From positions 414,549-478,548 of the forward strand of contig NZ_BMUT01000003.1 of NCBI RefSeq assembly GCF_014650335.1: DNA of 64,000 nt, in the 5' to 3' direction. Position 1 is the first letter of the stretch. Each line of letters starts with the position of its first letter. Below the pieces are notes generated by a model. That model worked only from the letters and a program-made list of their open reading frames with translations. It did no database searches and was not told the DNA's origin. Made by a program: the position numbers and the translations under genes. The stretch is from Streptomyces hiroshimensis (GTDB lineage: Bacteria > Actinomycetota > Actinomycetes > Streptomycetales > Streptomycetaceae). Below are positions 26,076 through 34,428 of this stretch, in pieces.

Positions 26076-27892
26076 CGTTCACCTGCTCGGGTGCGGTCCA
26101 GGTAGGCGGCGAGCTCGCGCAGGCGCGGGTTCTCGAACACGGCGACCAGGGGGACCGTCCGCCCCCGGGCACGGCGCAGCCGCCCGGCCAGCCGGATGGC
26201 CAGCAGCGACTGACCGCCGAGCTGGAAGAAGTCGTCCATGACGCCGACGGGCCCTACACCGAGGACGTCCGACCACACTTCGGCGAGCATGATCTCGGTG
26301 GCGCTCTGCGGCGGGACGTGCTCCGGACGCTCGCGTCCGGGGTCGAGCCCGTGGTCGGCGGGTGACGGCAGGGCGGCCCGGTCGGCCTTGCCCGCGGCGG
26401 TGGTGGGGATGCGGTCCACGGGAACGATCGCGGACGGGATCATGTAGGACGGCAGATGTGCGCGGGCGACCCGAAGCAGTTCTGCCGCGCCGGCCCCCTC
26501 GCGACCGGGGACGTAGTGGACGGCGATGCCGCGTCCTCCGGGGCAGTCGTCCCGCACCGAGGCGACCACCTGCCGGACGTCCGTCTCCCGGGAGAGCAGA
26601 TCCTCGATCTCACCGAGTTCGATGCGGTAGCCCCGCAGCTTGACCTGTCCGTCGGTGCGTCCGAGGTACTCCAGGCCCGCCGGTCCCGGCCGGGCCGTAT
26701 CGCCCGTGCGGTACATGCGCGAGCCGTCCGCGGCGAACGGGTCCGCGACGAAACGCCCGGCGGTCAGGCCGGCCCGGGCGTGGTAGCCGCGGGCCACGCC
26801 GGTACCGGCCACGTATATCTCGCCGACCTCCCCCTGCCGCACCGGTTGCAGGCGGGCATCGAGGACATACACCCGTACACCGGGGAGCGGGGCTCCGATG
26901 TGCGGCTGCGGCGCGTCGGCCACGGGCGCGACGGTCGCATCGACCGTGCACTCCGTGGGGCCGTACAGGTTCACGGGGACCACCCCGCCGGCGGCGGCCA
27001 GGTCGCGCAGCCTGTTCCACAGGGAGGAGACGATGGGCTCCCCTCCGACGAGCAGCCGCAGGGGGGTACGACCCGGGTCCGGGCTGAAGTGGTCGAGGAG
27101 CGGCGCGAGGTGGGAGGGGGTGATGTCCAGATCGGTCAGGTCGTGGGTGTCGATGGCGGCCGCGAGTTCCGCCGGGTCCGATCGGGTCTTCTCGTCCAGC
27201 AGGACGAGGGTGTCGCCGCGGAAGAGTCGCAGCCACTGCTGGACGGACGCGTCGAAGGAGATGCCGGCGTTCCAGCCCACGCGGCCCGGGGGCGCTCCCG
27301 TGAGCACGCCCTGCTCCAGGGCGTCCAGCAGTCGGGGCAGTGCTCCGTGGGGGACGGCCACGCTCTTGGGGCGCCCCGTCGAGCCCGAGGTGTACAGCGT
27401 GTACGCGAGCCCGGCGGGGTGCGGCGGGAGCCGGCGCCGGTCCGCAGGGGGCGCGGAGAGCCACTCCACGCTCAGCGCCCGGGCATCGGTCCCCGGGGGC
27501 AGGCGGTCGACCGTGGTGGAGTCCACCAGGACGAGGAGCGCCCCGCTGTCCTTGAGCATGTACGAGAGCCGTTCACCCGGGTGGGCGGGGTCGAGTGGAA
27601 GGTAGGCCGCGCCCGACTTCAGGATGCCGAGCAGCCCGGTGACGAGTCCGGTGCCGCGGCCCAGGCACAGTCCGATGACGGTCTCGGGGCCCGCGCCGCG
27701 GGTCACGAGGGCGGCTGCCAGGGCATCGGACCGGTGGTCGAGTTCGGCGAAGGAGAGGCGTCCGTCCTCGGCGACGACAGCGGTACGGTCCGGGAACCGG
27801 CTCACGCACGCCTCGAACCGCTCCTGCAGAGAGCCCTGTCCGGCCGGCTGTGTCCCGCCGACCGTGGCGGCATCGGACGCCGAATCAGCCAT
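26072..27892 (-). CDS. NRPS didomain: adenylation (Gln-like)-PCP
   Basis: A 606-aa protein. A domain (about 25-520): [46 protein letters not shown] and TAAGKADR. The pocket reads D-A-Q-D-L-G-L-V-D by eye. The published Gln code is D-A-Q-D-L-G-V-V-D, so Gln is the clear prediction. The PCP (about 535-600) has [10 protein letters not shown], with Gln in place of the common His before the active Ser. It has no C domain, so the loaded Gln must be delivered in trans to a condensation domain elsewhere, possibly that of the FAAL protein encoded next. Confidence 0.92.
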   Translation of the reverse strand: MADSASDAATVGGTQPAGQGSLQERFEACVSRFPDRTAVVAEDGRLSFAELDHRSDALAAALVTRGAGPETVIGLCLGRGTGLVTGLLGILKSGAAYLPLDPAHPGERLSYMLKDSGALLVLVDSTTVDRLPPGTDARALSVEWLSAPPADRRRLPPHPAGLAYTLYTSGSTGRPKSVAVPHGALPRLLDALEQGVLTGAPPGRVGWNAGISFDASVQQWLRLFRGDTLVLLDEKTRSDPAELAAAIDTHDLTDLDITPSHLAPLLDHFSPDPGRTPLRLLVGGEPIVSSLWNRLRDLAAAGGVVPVNLYGPTECTVDATVAPVADAPQPHIGAPLPGVRVYVLDARLQPVRQGEVGEIYVAGTGVARGYHARAGLTAGRFVADPFAADGSRMYRTGDTARPGPAGLEYLGRTDGQVKLRGYRIELGEIEDLLSRETDVRQVVASVRDDCPGGRGIAVHYVPGREGAGAAELLRVARAHLPSYMIPSAIVPVDRIPTTAAGKADRAALPSPADHGLDPGRERPEHVPPQSATEIMLAEVWSDVLGVGPVGVMDDFFQLGGQSLLAIRLAGRLRRARGRTVPLVAVFENPRLRELAAYLDRTRAGER

Positions 27893-27939
27893 GGTGCTCG
27901 TACTCCTTTCCGAAGGTGGCCGGGGTCGAGGTGGATGGT

Positions 27940-29580
27940 TCAGAAGCGAAAGCGGGTCGGTTTGGCGTCGAGGGCGCCGATGGCGGCCGCGAACCGCCCC
28001 TCCAGTGCGCGCAGCTGCGATGCGGACTGCGGGCCGCCGGTGTCGCGGACGCGCATGATCTGCTCGGAGAGCCGCAGGATCGGGGTCAGCTCTTCGACGC
28101 CGACGCCTTTGCCCGCGAGGTAGGGCAGTGACCAGAAGTCGAAGTCGTACAGCGGGAGCCAGGTGGAGCCGGTCACCCTGTCGAACATGGAGTCGGTGAG
28201 TCCGGCCGCCTCGCTGGAGGTCATGGTGGCGTGGCTCCAGCTGTAGCCCTCCCCCTTGATGCCGAGCACCTCCTGGTTCTTGTAGACGGGCGAGCGGGGG
28301 TTCGCCCACCAGGCCTGCGCCCTCCAGAAGGTCGGCTTCGTCTCGTTGAGGAAGTCGACGGTGTTGCTCACCGTGCGGGCGTTCTCACCGGGAAACCCGA
28401 CGATGATGGAGGCGAAGGTGGTGATGTCGCGTTCGTTGAGCCGTTCCAGCCCGACGCGGTACTGGCTGTCCTGAGCGAGCTTGTGCATGTTGGCGAGGAT
28501 CTCGGTGTCGCCGGATTCGATTCCCAGGAACACTCCGGAGCAGCCGCTCTCGGCGGCCAGGTCGAACGCCTCCTCGTCGCGGGCGTTGGAGCACCGGAAG
28601 TAGGAGTACCACCGCAGCCCCAGGTCCTCCTCGATCATCATGCGGCAGATGTCCTTGAACCGCTTGGGCGGAACGTTGAAGGTGTCATCGACGAACACGA
28701 CGTTCTTGACGCCGAGTTCCGCCATGGCGCGCAGCTCCTTGCGCACGGTCTCCACGGATGCCGCCGCCAGGGCGCCGGCCCGCGAGGGGTAGTCGCAGAA
28801 GCTGCACTTGAAGGCGCAGCTGCGTGCGGTGCGCAGCTGGGCGGTGGCTCCTATCAGGTCCGGGGAGAAGCCCGACCAGTCGATGGAGCCGTCGTCGAGA
28901 TCGTTGTTCTCCGGACGCCGCCGGGTCAGTCGCCATGCGCCGTCCGTGAAGTGGATGACGTTGTCGACGGCGGAGATGTCCTGCCCTTCCCTGAGGGCCA
29001 GGGTGAGCTTCGCGAGGGCGCTCTCCCCTTGTGACTCCTGCACGTACGAGTCGGCACCCATGGCGTCGAAGAGGTCTTGGACGGTGTCCGTGATGCCGTT
29101 CAGGCACAGGTTGTCGACGAGGGGGCCGCCGATCACGATGTGGCTTTCGGGCGAGTGCTCCCGGATGAACTCCACGATGGGCACGACCGGGAGGATGTTG
29201 ACGTAGAAGGTGGTGGTGACCGCCACCACCATGGGCCGCTCCGCGAGGAGGTCCGCGAGCCGGTCGCGCTCGCCGCTGTACAGCGACACCGGTTCCGCGC
29301 TCAAGCCGCGCCGGCGGAGAAAACTGGTCAGATACAGCGCCGCGAGGTTGAAGACCTCACCGACGTGATAGCGGTCCTGCCGTCCGGTGACGCGGTTGCG
29401 CAGGGTACTGAAGGCGTCCATCCACGGCATCGGGCGACCGTCGACCACCAGATGCTCCTTGCGGAAGATCTGATACTCCGGCGAACTGGGACCCGCCCGT
29501 TCGCTCATGACCCGATAGTCGTCGAAATTTCCCTCGTTGTAGCCGATGACCACACAGTCGAGGCCGGCCATGCGATGCAC
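27940..29580 (-). CDS. Radical SAM, cobalamin-binding enzyme of the PhpK-like group
   Basis: A 546-aa protein with an N-terminal Rossmann-like B12-binding part ([20 protein letters not shown] and [11 protein letters not shown]) and a radical SAM barrel. The [4Fe-4S] motif is C255-AFK-C259-SF-C262. Further motifs are [15 protein letters not shown] and [10 protein letters not shown]. The short N-terminus (CVVIGYNEG) and length match the PhpK-like family, whose founding member methylates phosphorus in phosalacine. In NRPS clusters such enzymes are presumed to methylate unactivated carbons. It is the first gene of the long minus-strand unit, with a SARP-type operator 70-100 bp upstream. A second ATG at 29571 could also be the start. 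Confidence 0.85.
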   Translation of the reverse strand: MHRMAGLDCVVIGYNEGNFDDYRVMSERAGPSSPEYQIFRKEHLVVDGRPMPWMDAFSTLRNRVTGRQDRYHVGEVFNLAALYLTSFLRRRGLSAEPVSLYSGERDRLADLLAERPMVVAVTTTFYVNILPVVPIVEFIREHSPESHIVIGGPLVDNLCLNGITDTVQDLFDAMGADSYVQESQGESALAKLTLALREGQDISAVDNVIHFTDGAWRLTRRRPENNDLDDGSIDWSGFSPDLIGATAQLRTARSCAFKCSFCDYPSRAGALAAASVETVRKELRAMAELGVKNVVFVDDTFNVPPKRFKDICRMMIEEDLGLRWYSYFRCSNARDEEAFDLAAESGCSGVFLGIESGDTEILANMHKLAQDSQYRVGLERLNERDITTFASIIVGFPGENARTVSNTVDFLNETKPTFWRAQAWWANPRSPVYKNQEVLGIKGEGYSWSHATMTSSEAAGLTDSMFDRVTGSTWLPLYDFDFWSLPYLAGKGVGVEELTPILRLSEQIMRVRDTGGPQSASQLRALEGRFAAAIGALDAKPTRFRF

Positions 29581-29648
29581 ACCCCCGCAGCTCGGTCGGG
29601 GCTCACGGACGAATCCGTCGCCTTCCCGGGCTCGCCGGGAACAGATGG

Positions 29649-29680
29649 ACCGTACGCCGGGCCGGTTGTCCTGGAGTTAC
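29649..29680 (-). promoter_or_regulatory. SARP operator and -10 box (site E) before the radical SAM/NRPS unit
   Basis: On the minus strand, GTAACTC (29674-29680) and ACAACCG (29663-29669) lie 11 bp apart. Exactly 8 bp follow, then TACGGT (29649-29654) fits a -10 hexamer. This is the published geometry of SARP-activated promoters, in which direct heptamer repeats replace the -35 box. It should drive the unit that begins at 29580. Confidence 0.75.
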
Positions 29681-29699
29681 GCGCCCGAATCTCCATAGG

Positions 29700-29996
29700 C
29701 TTTCGCCACTTAGCCGAATTCCTGCAGCACATCCGCACCATTGCGGACAGACCAGGATGAGCCCTATGCCTAATGCACGCATCGGGACACCGACCGATCG
29801 CGATCGCGCCTTGATCGATAATCTCTTGCACCGATCTGGACAAGTGCGTAGCCTCGCCTGCACCCCTAACTCACAACAACCTCATAATTCAACGCTTGGC
29901 CACTGCACAAAATTTTTTGTCGGAATGTTTACGTCCGTTTTCCGTCCGAGACCATCACCCCCCACTCTCGCACCGTCATGAGGAGTCTTGCGTTTG
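29700..29996. other. AT-rich upstream region of the SARP gene
   Basis: This 300-bp stretch holds no gene. It has a markedly AT-rich core for this genome, with runs such as CAAAATTTTTTG near 29909 and TCATAATTC near 29882. CATAAT at 29883-29888 is a possible -10 box for the SARP gene 110 bp downstream. A 6-mer CGTCCG occurs twice 11 bp apart (29932 and 29943), but no -10 box follows at the SARP spacing. Confidence 0.4.
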
Positions 29997-30827
29997 ATGG
30001 ATCACGCGATCTCGGTCCATACACTCGGAATCTTCGAACTCGCCATTCACGGAAGGCCGGTTCAGCGATGGAAGGCCGGCAAGGCCCGCGATCTCTTTCA
30101 GTTCCTGCTGTTACGCCAAGGGCGAGTGGTACCCCGGGAAACACTCCACGAGTCGCTGTGGCCGGGATCCCACTGGTCGGCGAATTCGAGCTCACTCAAA
30201 GTCGCGGTGCACACCCTGCGCAGGGTCCTGGCCGGCTGCCAGGCGTCCACCGAGGAGACGGGCTCGCCGTCGCTGTCCCTGATCACTCGACCGACCGGCT
30301 ACATCCTTGAGGCCAGAGGGGTCTGGGTGGACTCCGAGGTCTTCGACGACCTGGTCGACCGAGGGCACCGTGCCGAGTCGGCCGGGGCCCATCACGAGGC
30401 GAGCCGGCACTACCGGGCAGCGGCCGAACTCTACGCGGGGGACTTCCTGACAGGAGCCCCCATGGAATGGGCCAACGTCCACAGGGAGTGGCTCCGGAGC
30501 CGGTTCCTGTACGTCCTGCAGCGGTTGGCCGAAACCAGTCTGGTGGAGGACGATCCGCTCTCGGTGATGCGCTACTGCCGCCGGATCCTCGAGATCGAGC
30601 CGTACCGCGAAGAGAGCTACCGCATGCTGATGTACACGCATGCCCAGCTCGGGCAGCTCAACCAGGTCCGCCGCTGGTACGACTTGTGCACCACACGTCT
30701 GCGCGAGGACCTGCAGGCCGCCCCGGAACCGGCGACCCGGCTCATGTACTCGCGTGCGATGCACGGCCAGCTCGGCGGGCACAGCTGGGAATCCGTCAAC
30801 TATCCCAGCCATACGGCAGCCCGCTGA
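29997..30827 (+). CDS. SARP-family pathway-specific activator
   Basis: A 276-aa protein with the SARP layout: an OmpR-like winged helix (about 1-95, with GIFELAIHGRPVQRW and VVPRETLHESLWPG) and a bacterial transcriptional activation domain (about 100-250, with VDSEVFDDLVDRG, YRAAAELYAGDFL and EPYREESYRMLMYTHAQLGQ). No ATPase part is present. GAGGAG lies 11 bases before the ATG. Codon 39 is TTA (30111-30113), so translation should depend on the bldA tRNA. It is the only pathway regulator in the cluster, and five sites with SARP-promoter geometry occur in the cluster. The gene ends convergent to the MbtH gene. Confidence 0.92.
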   Translation: MDHAISVHTLGIFELAIHGRPVQRWKAGKARDLFQFLLLRQGRVVPRETLHESLWPGSHWSANSSSLKVAVHTLRRVLAGCQASTEETGSPSLSLITRPTGYILEARGVWVDSEVFDDLVDRGHRAESAGAHHEASRHYRAAAELYAGDFLTGAPMEWANVHREWLRSRFLYVLQRLAETSLVEDDPLSVMRYCRRILEIEPYREESYRMLMYTHAQLGQLNQVRRWYDLCTTRLREDLQAAPEPATRLMYSRAMHGQLGGHSWESVNYPSHTAAR

Positions 30828-30841
30828 CGCGCACCCTCGGC

Positions 30842-30896
30842 GGCCGCCCGGCATGATCTCCGTCCGCTTTCCGCGGCGGAGGTCGGCCGGGCGGCC
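30842..30896. terminator. Bidirectional hairpin terminator
   Basis: GGCCGCCCGGC at 30842-30852 pairs perfectly with GCCGGGCGGCC at 30886-30896. The loop of 33 bases contains a second imperfect stem. It lies between the convergent SARP and MbtH genes, where a terminator for both is expected. There is no long T-run, which is normal in Streptomyces. Confidence 0.65.
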
Positions 30897-30913
30897 TGCA
30901 CGCCGTCACCCGG

Positions 30914-31132
30914 TCAGCGGTTCGGCTCCTCCATGGCCGCGGCGAGACTGCGCGGACGCATGTCCCTCCAGTGTTCCTCGACGTGGTCCACGCACGCCGC
31001 GTGTCCCGCCGGCCCGTGCACCGTGCTCCAGCCCTCCGGCACGTCGAGGTCCGCGGGCCACAGCGAGTACTGACCCTCCTCGTTGCACAGGACGAGGTAG
31101 GTGCCCTCGGTGTCGTCGAACGGGTTGCTCAT
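30914..31132 (-). CDS. MbtH-family NRPS chaperone
   Basis: A 72-aa MbtH-like protein. It has the start [20 protein letters not shown], the signature [15 protein letters not shown] with the conserved Trp residues, and HWRDMRP near the end. MbtH proteins bind adenylation domains and are needed for their folding or activity. The ATG at 31132 has GGAG 6 bases upstream and was preferred to an ATG four codons earlier. It is the last gene of the unit that begins at 44645. It probably serves several of the five A domains here. Confidence 0.93.
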   Translation of the reverse strand: MSNPFDDTEGTYLVLCNEEGQYSLWPADLDVPEGWSTVHGPAGHAACVDHVEEHWRDMRPRSLAAAMEEPNR

Positions 31133-31153
31133 CACGGTCTCCATCCGTAGGGG

Positions 31154-32836
31154 TCACCCCGCCGCAGGTGAGGGCGAGGACGAGGGCGAACCAAGGCCGA
31201 GGAATTCCACCAGGCCGTCCACCGACTCGCTGTCGAAGAGGTCGATCAGCTCGAGTCCCAGTCCCAGTTCCGTGCCGAGCCGGCGTACGAGCAGCGCACC
31301 CATGAGTGAGCTCCCGCCCATGGCGAAGAAACTGGCCGAACAGTCGATCTCCGGAAGTCCCAGGACCTCCGCCCACACGGCCGCGATGCGCCCGTGCAGT
31401 TCCGTACGCGGCGCGATCGCGGGCGCACCGCCGCCGGGCTCCGTGCGATGCGGCCCGTTCCCGGCGCTCGCCGGGGGCCTCGTCCCCGCCGCCGGGAGCG
31501 AGACCGCCGCCTCGGCGAGCCGGGCGAGCGTCGGGTCGACGGCCGCGACGGCGGCGTCGAGCATCTCGACATAGGCCCGTGCCACGCCATCCATGGTGCC
31601 GACGTCGAACAACTCTGTGGCGTAGCGCAGGTTCAGGACGTGCTCCCCGTCCGCGTCCTCCCGCACCTCGGCCAGGAGGTCGAACTCGGTGGTCACCGCG
31701 CTGCGGTGCAGCAGCCGCTCGCTCACCTCCTTCGCCTCCACCCCGGTCAGACGGAGGGGCTCGTTCCCGGCCACGTACTGGAAGGCGACCTGGTACAGCG
31801 GGTGGCGACTGCTGTCGCGCGCCGGGTTGATCCGTTCGACGACGTGATGGAAGGGAGCGTCTCCGTGCTCGAACGCGCTCGCCAGATCCGTTCGGACCGC
31901 GGCGAGCAGTGCGGACAGGGTCAGCTCCGGGTCGCATTCCGCCACCAGGACAACGGAATTGACGAAGTATCCCAGGAGGTTCTCCAGCTCCGGCTCACCC
32001 CGCCCCGCGAGCGGGGTGCCGACCACGGCACGGGGCTGGTCCGCCCACCGTGCCACCAGGACGTCGAAGAGGGCCAGGTACACCACGAACGGGGAGACCG
32101 AGGCGGTGCGGGCCAGCTCCGTCACCCCGTGGACCGCTCCAGCCGGGATCGCGATCTGGCAGAAGCCTGCGGTGAAGCGCCGCAGGGCGGGCCGTGGCCG
32201 GTCGGCGGGCAGCTCCGGCGCGCGGACGTCCCGGAGGCGCCGCGCCCAATACCCGACGGACTCCTCCAGAGCGGCAGCCGCCTCCTCACGCTGCCACCAG
32301 GCGAAATCCGCGTACTGGGCGCCGAGTTCGGGCAGCTCGGGCTGCCGCCCCTGGACTTCGGCGGCATACAGCTCCGACAGCTCTCGCCGCAGCAGAACGT
32401 CCGAGGCTCCGTCCCAGACGATGTGGTGCGTCACCAGCACCAGCACGTGCCGCTCCGCCGCGAGCCGGAACAGCACGCCCCGCAGCAAGGGCGGGGACGA
32501 CAGGTCGAACGGCTTCTCCGTCAGTCCTGCCAGGTGGCCGGCCATGGCATCGTCCTGCTCCTGTCCGTCCCGGTCACGGAGGTCGACGCGTCGCAGCTCG
32601 AAGGGCCCGCAGTCCCGGACCACCTGCTCGGGCCGTCCGTCCACCGGGACCAGTGCGGAGCGCAGCAGCTCGTGCCGGCCGACGATCGCGGTCAGCGCCC
32701 CCTGCAGGGCTTGCGGATCGAGCGGTCCGGTCAGCTCCCAGCCGGCGAGCAGCACGTACGCCGACAGTCCGGGCACGAGCTCCTCTGCCAGCCAGAGCGC
32801 CTCTTGGCCGAAGGACAGCGGTGCCTTGTCTTCCAT
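31154..32836 (-). CDS. NRPS: condensation-PCP
   Basis: A 560-aa protein. The C domain (about 5-430) starts PLSFGQEALWLAEEL, has the active motif HHIVWDGAS, and a D-A-P-F-H-H-V-V-E-R-I segment with LYQVAFQYV. The PCP (about 475-545) has FFAMGGSSLMGALL, with the phosphopantetheine Ser in an MGGSS variant. It lies 2 bp after the stop of the free A domain gene, which fits a split C/A/PCP module in which that A domain loads this PCP. There is no epimerase. Confidence 0.9.
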   Translation of the reverse strand: MEDKAPLSFGQEALWLAEELVPGLSAYVLLAGWELTGPLDPQALQGALTAIVGRHELLRSALVPVDGRPEQVVRDCGPFELRRVDLRDRDGQEQDDAMAGHLAGLTEKPFDLSSPPLLRGVLFRLAAERHVLVLVTHHIVWDGASDVLLRRELSELYAAEVQGRQPELPELGAQYADFAWWQREEAAAALEESVGYWARRLRDVRAPELPADRPRPALRRFTAGFCQIAIPAGAVHGVTELARTASVSPFVVYLALFDVLVARWADQPRAVVGTPLAGRGEPELENLLGYFVNSVVLVAECDPELTLSALLAAVRTDLASAFEHGDAPFHHVVERINPARDSSRHPLYQVAFQYVAGNEPLRLTGVEAKEVSERLLHRSAVTTEFDLLAEVREDADGEHVLNLRYATELFDVGTMDGVARAYVEMLDAAVAAVDPTLARLAEAAVSLPAAGTRPPASAGNGPHRTEPGGGAPAIAPRTELHGRIAAVWAEVLGLPEIDCSASFFAMGGSSLMGALLVRRLGTELGLGLELIDLFDSESVDGLVEFLGLGSPSSSPSPAAG

Positions 32837-32838
32837 CG

Positions 32839-34428
32839 TCAGTTCCTTCGCGAAAGGTCGTCCGACAGTGCTCGCCGGTCCGTCTTGCCGTTGGTGTTCA
32901 ACGGGAGTCGGTCCAGGCGAACGACGCGTCCGGGGAGCATGTGGTCCGGCAGTACGGCGGCCAGTTCCTTCCGCAGCCGGCCCAGGAGGGCCTCGTCCCG
33001 CCCGTCCTGCGCGGAGTCCGGGTGGCCCGCACCGTATCGGGACACGACGCACGCGGTCAGGGCCGATTCCCCTCGCGGGGTGTTCTGCACGACCGCGGCC
33101 GCATCGGCGATCCAGGGCAGGGCCCGCAGGGCATGGTCGATCTCGCCCAGCTCGATCCGGAAGCCCCGGATCTTGACCTGGTCGTCCTGGCGCCCGACGT
33201 AGTGAAGTCGCCCGGCCTCGTCCGTGTGGGCGAGGTCTCCGGTGCGGTACCAGCGGCCCGGCCTGCCGGGCAGCGTGAGGAAGCGCTCGGCGGTCAGTTC
33301 GGGCATGCCGACGTAGCCTCGTGCCACCTGCCTGCCGCCGATGAGGATCTCCCCGGTGCGGCCGGGCGGTACCGGCCTCAGTTCCTCGTCCAGGACCAGT
33401 GCCGGGCTGTGGTCGTAGGCCGTGCCGATCGGGGTGGCCGATGCCGCCCGGGTCAGCTCCTCGTCCGTCAACTGCTTGAACGTGTTGTAGACCGTGCTCT
33501 CGGTGATGCCGTAGACGTTGCACCAGGCCGGCCGCGCCCCGGGCTGGGACCGCGTCCAGGAGCGGATCGCCCGGTAGTTGAGTGCCTCGCCGCAGAAGGT
33601 GACGTTGCGCAAGGGCAGGTTCACCCCCTCCTCCTCCACGACTTCGGCGAGGTGGTGGAAGACGCTGGGCACGATGTGCAGTCGTGTCACACGGTGGCGC
33701 AGCAGCAGCTCGGCCAGGCACTCGGGATCCTGTTGGGCGGCGCGCGGAACCGCGACCAGGGTGGCGCCGATGGCCACCGCCGCCCACATCTCCCACACAC
33801 TGACGTCGAACCCGTGGGCGTGCTGCAGGGGCCACACCTCACGGTCGGCGAAGTCGAACAGCGGCAGGGCGTCGGCGAGCATCGCCAGGACGTTGGCATG
33901 GGTCACCTCCACGCCCTTGGGCACTCCGGTGGAGCCGGAGGTGTACATCACGTACGCGACGGAGCTCGGCCCGGCCAAGGTGTCCTCGGCCACGGCACCC
34001 GCGGAGGGCCCGGGGACCAGGTCGTCTCCGTCGACGTGCAGCGCGGTCAGCGCCTCGATGCCGGGTGCGGCCCGGCCGGACTCGTCGCAGAGGACCACCT
34101 GCAGTCCCGCGTTCCGGACGATGTGGCGCAACCGCCGGGAGGGGTGTGAGGCATCGAGAGGGACGTAGGCGCAGCCCGCACGCATCAGGGCCGCGGAGGC
34201 CACCAGGGCCAAAGGCCCGCGGGCCACGCTCATGCCGACCCGGTCACCGGGCCGGATCCCCACGGCTCGCACCCGGGCGGCCAGGGCGTCCACACACCGG
34301 TCGAGCTCGGCATAGCTCAGGCGTACGGGGCCCGCGACCAATGCCGGACGTTCGGCGAAGCGGCGGGCGGAGTGGCGCAGGACGTCGCTCAGCGTGCCCA
34401 GGGGCGGTCCGGGGGGTGCGGTGTTCAC
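32839..34428 (-). CDS. NRPS: free adenylation domain
   Basis: A 529-aa A domain without carrier. Motifs: LSYAEL, MYTSGSTGVPKG, HGFDVSVWEMW, NVYGITESTVY, YRTGDL and NTNGKTDR. The GITE variant of GPTE is common in Ser/Thr-type activators. The pocket reads D-V-W-H-T-C-V-V-Y by eye, sharing D-V-W-H with the Ser code (D-V-W-H-L-S-L-I-D) but not the rest, so a Ser-like or other small polar amino acid is a tentative guess. The GTG start at 34428 overlaps the acylase stop and has GGGAGG upstream. The neighbouring C-PCP protein is its likely partner. Confidence 0.88.
   Translation of the reverse strand: MNTAPPGPPLGTLSDVLRHSARRFAERPALVAGPVRLSYAELDRCVDALAARVRAVGIRPGDRVGMSVARGPLALVASAALMRAGCAYVPLDASHPSRRLRHIVRNAGLQVVLCDESGRAAPGIEALTALHVDGDDLVPGPSAGAVAEDTLAGPSSVAYVMYTSGSTGVPKGVEVTHANVLAMLADALPLFDFADREVWPLQHAHGFDVSVWEMWAAVAIGATLVAVPRAAQQDPECLAELLLRHRVTRLHIVPSVFHHLAEVVEEEGVNLPLRNVTFCGEALNYRAIRSWTRSQPGARPAWCNVYGITESTVYNTFKQLTDEELTRAASATPIGTAYDHSPALVLDEELRPVPPGRTGEILIGGRQVARGYVGMPELTAERFLTLPGRPGRWYRTGDLAHTDEAGRLHYVGRQDDQVKIRGFRIELGEIDHALRALPWIADAAAVVQNTPRGESALTACVVSRYGAGHPDSAQDGRDEALLGRLRKELAAVLPDHMLPGRVVRLDRLPLNTNGKTDRRALSDDLSRRN

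Noticed and set aside
20880..26100. Very long antisense open frames opposite the NRPS and FAAL genes.
   Set aside because: They are frame shadows of high-GC genes, with Gly/Arg/His-rich translations and no domains; the minus-strand frames carry all NRPS motifs.
29932..29948. CGTCCG repeated 11 bp apart upstream of the SARP gene, as a possible sixth SARP site (autoregulation).
   Set aside because: The repeat does not match the TAACC-like heptamer of the other five sites, and no TANNNT box follows at 8 bp.
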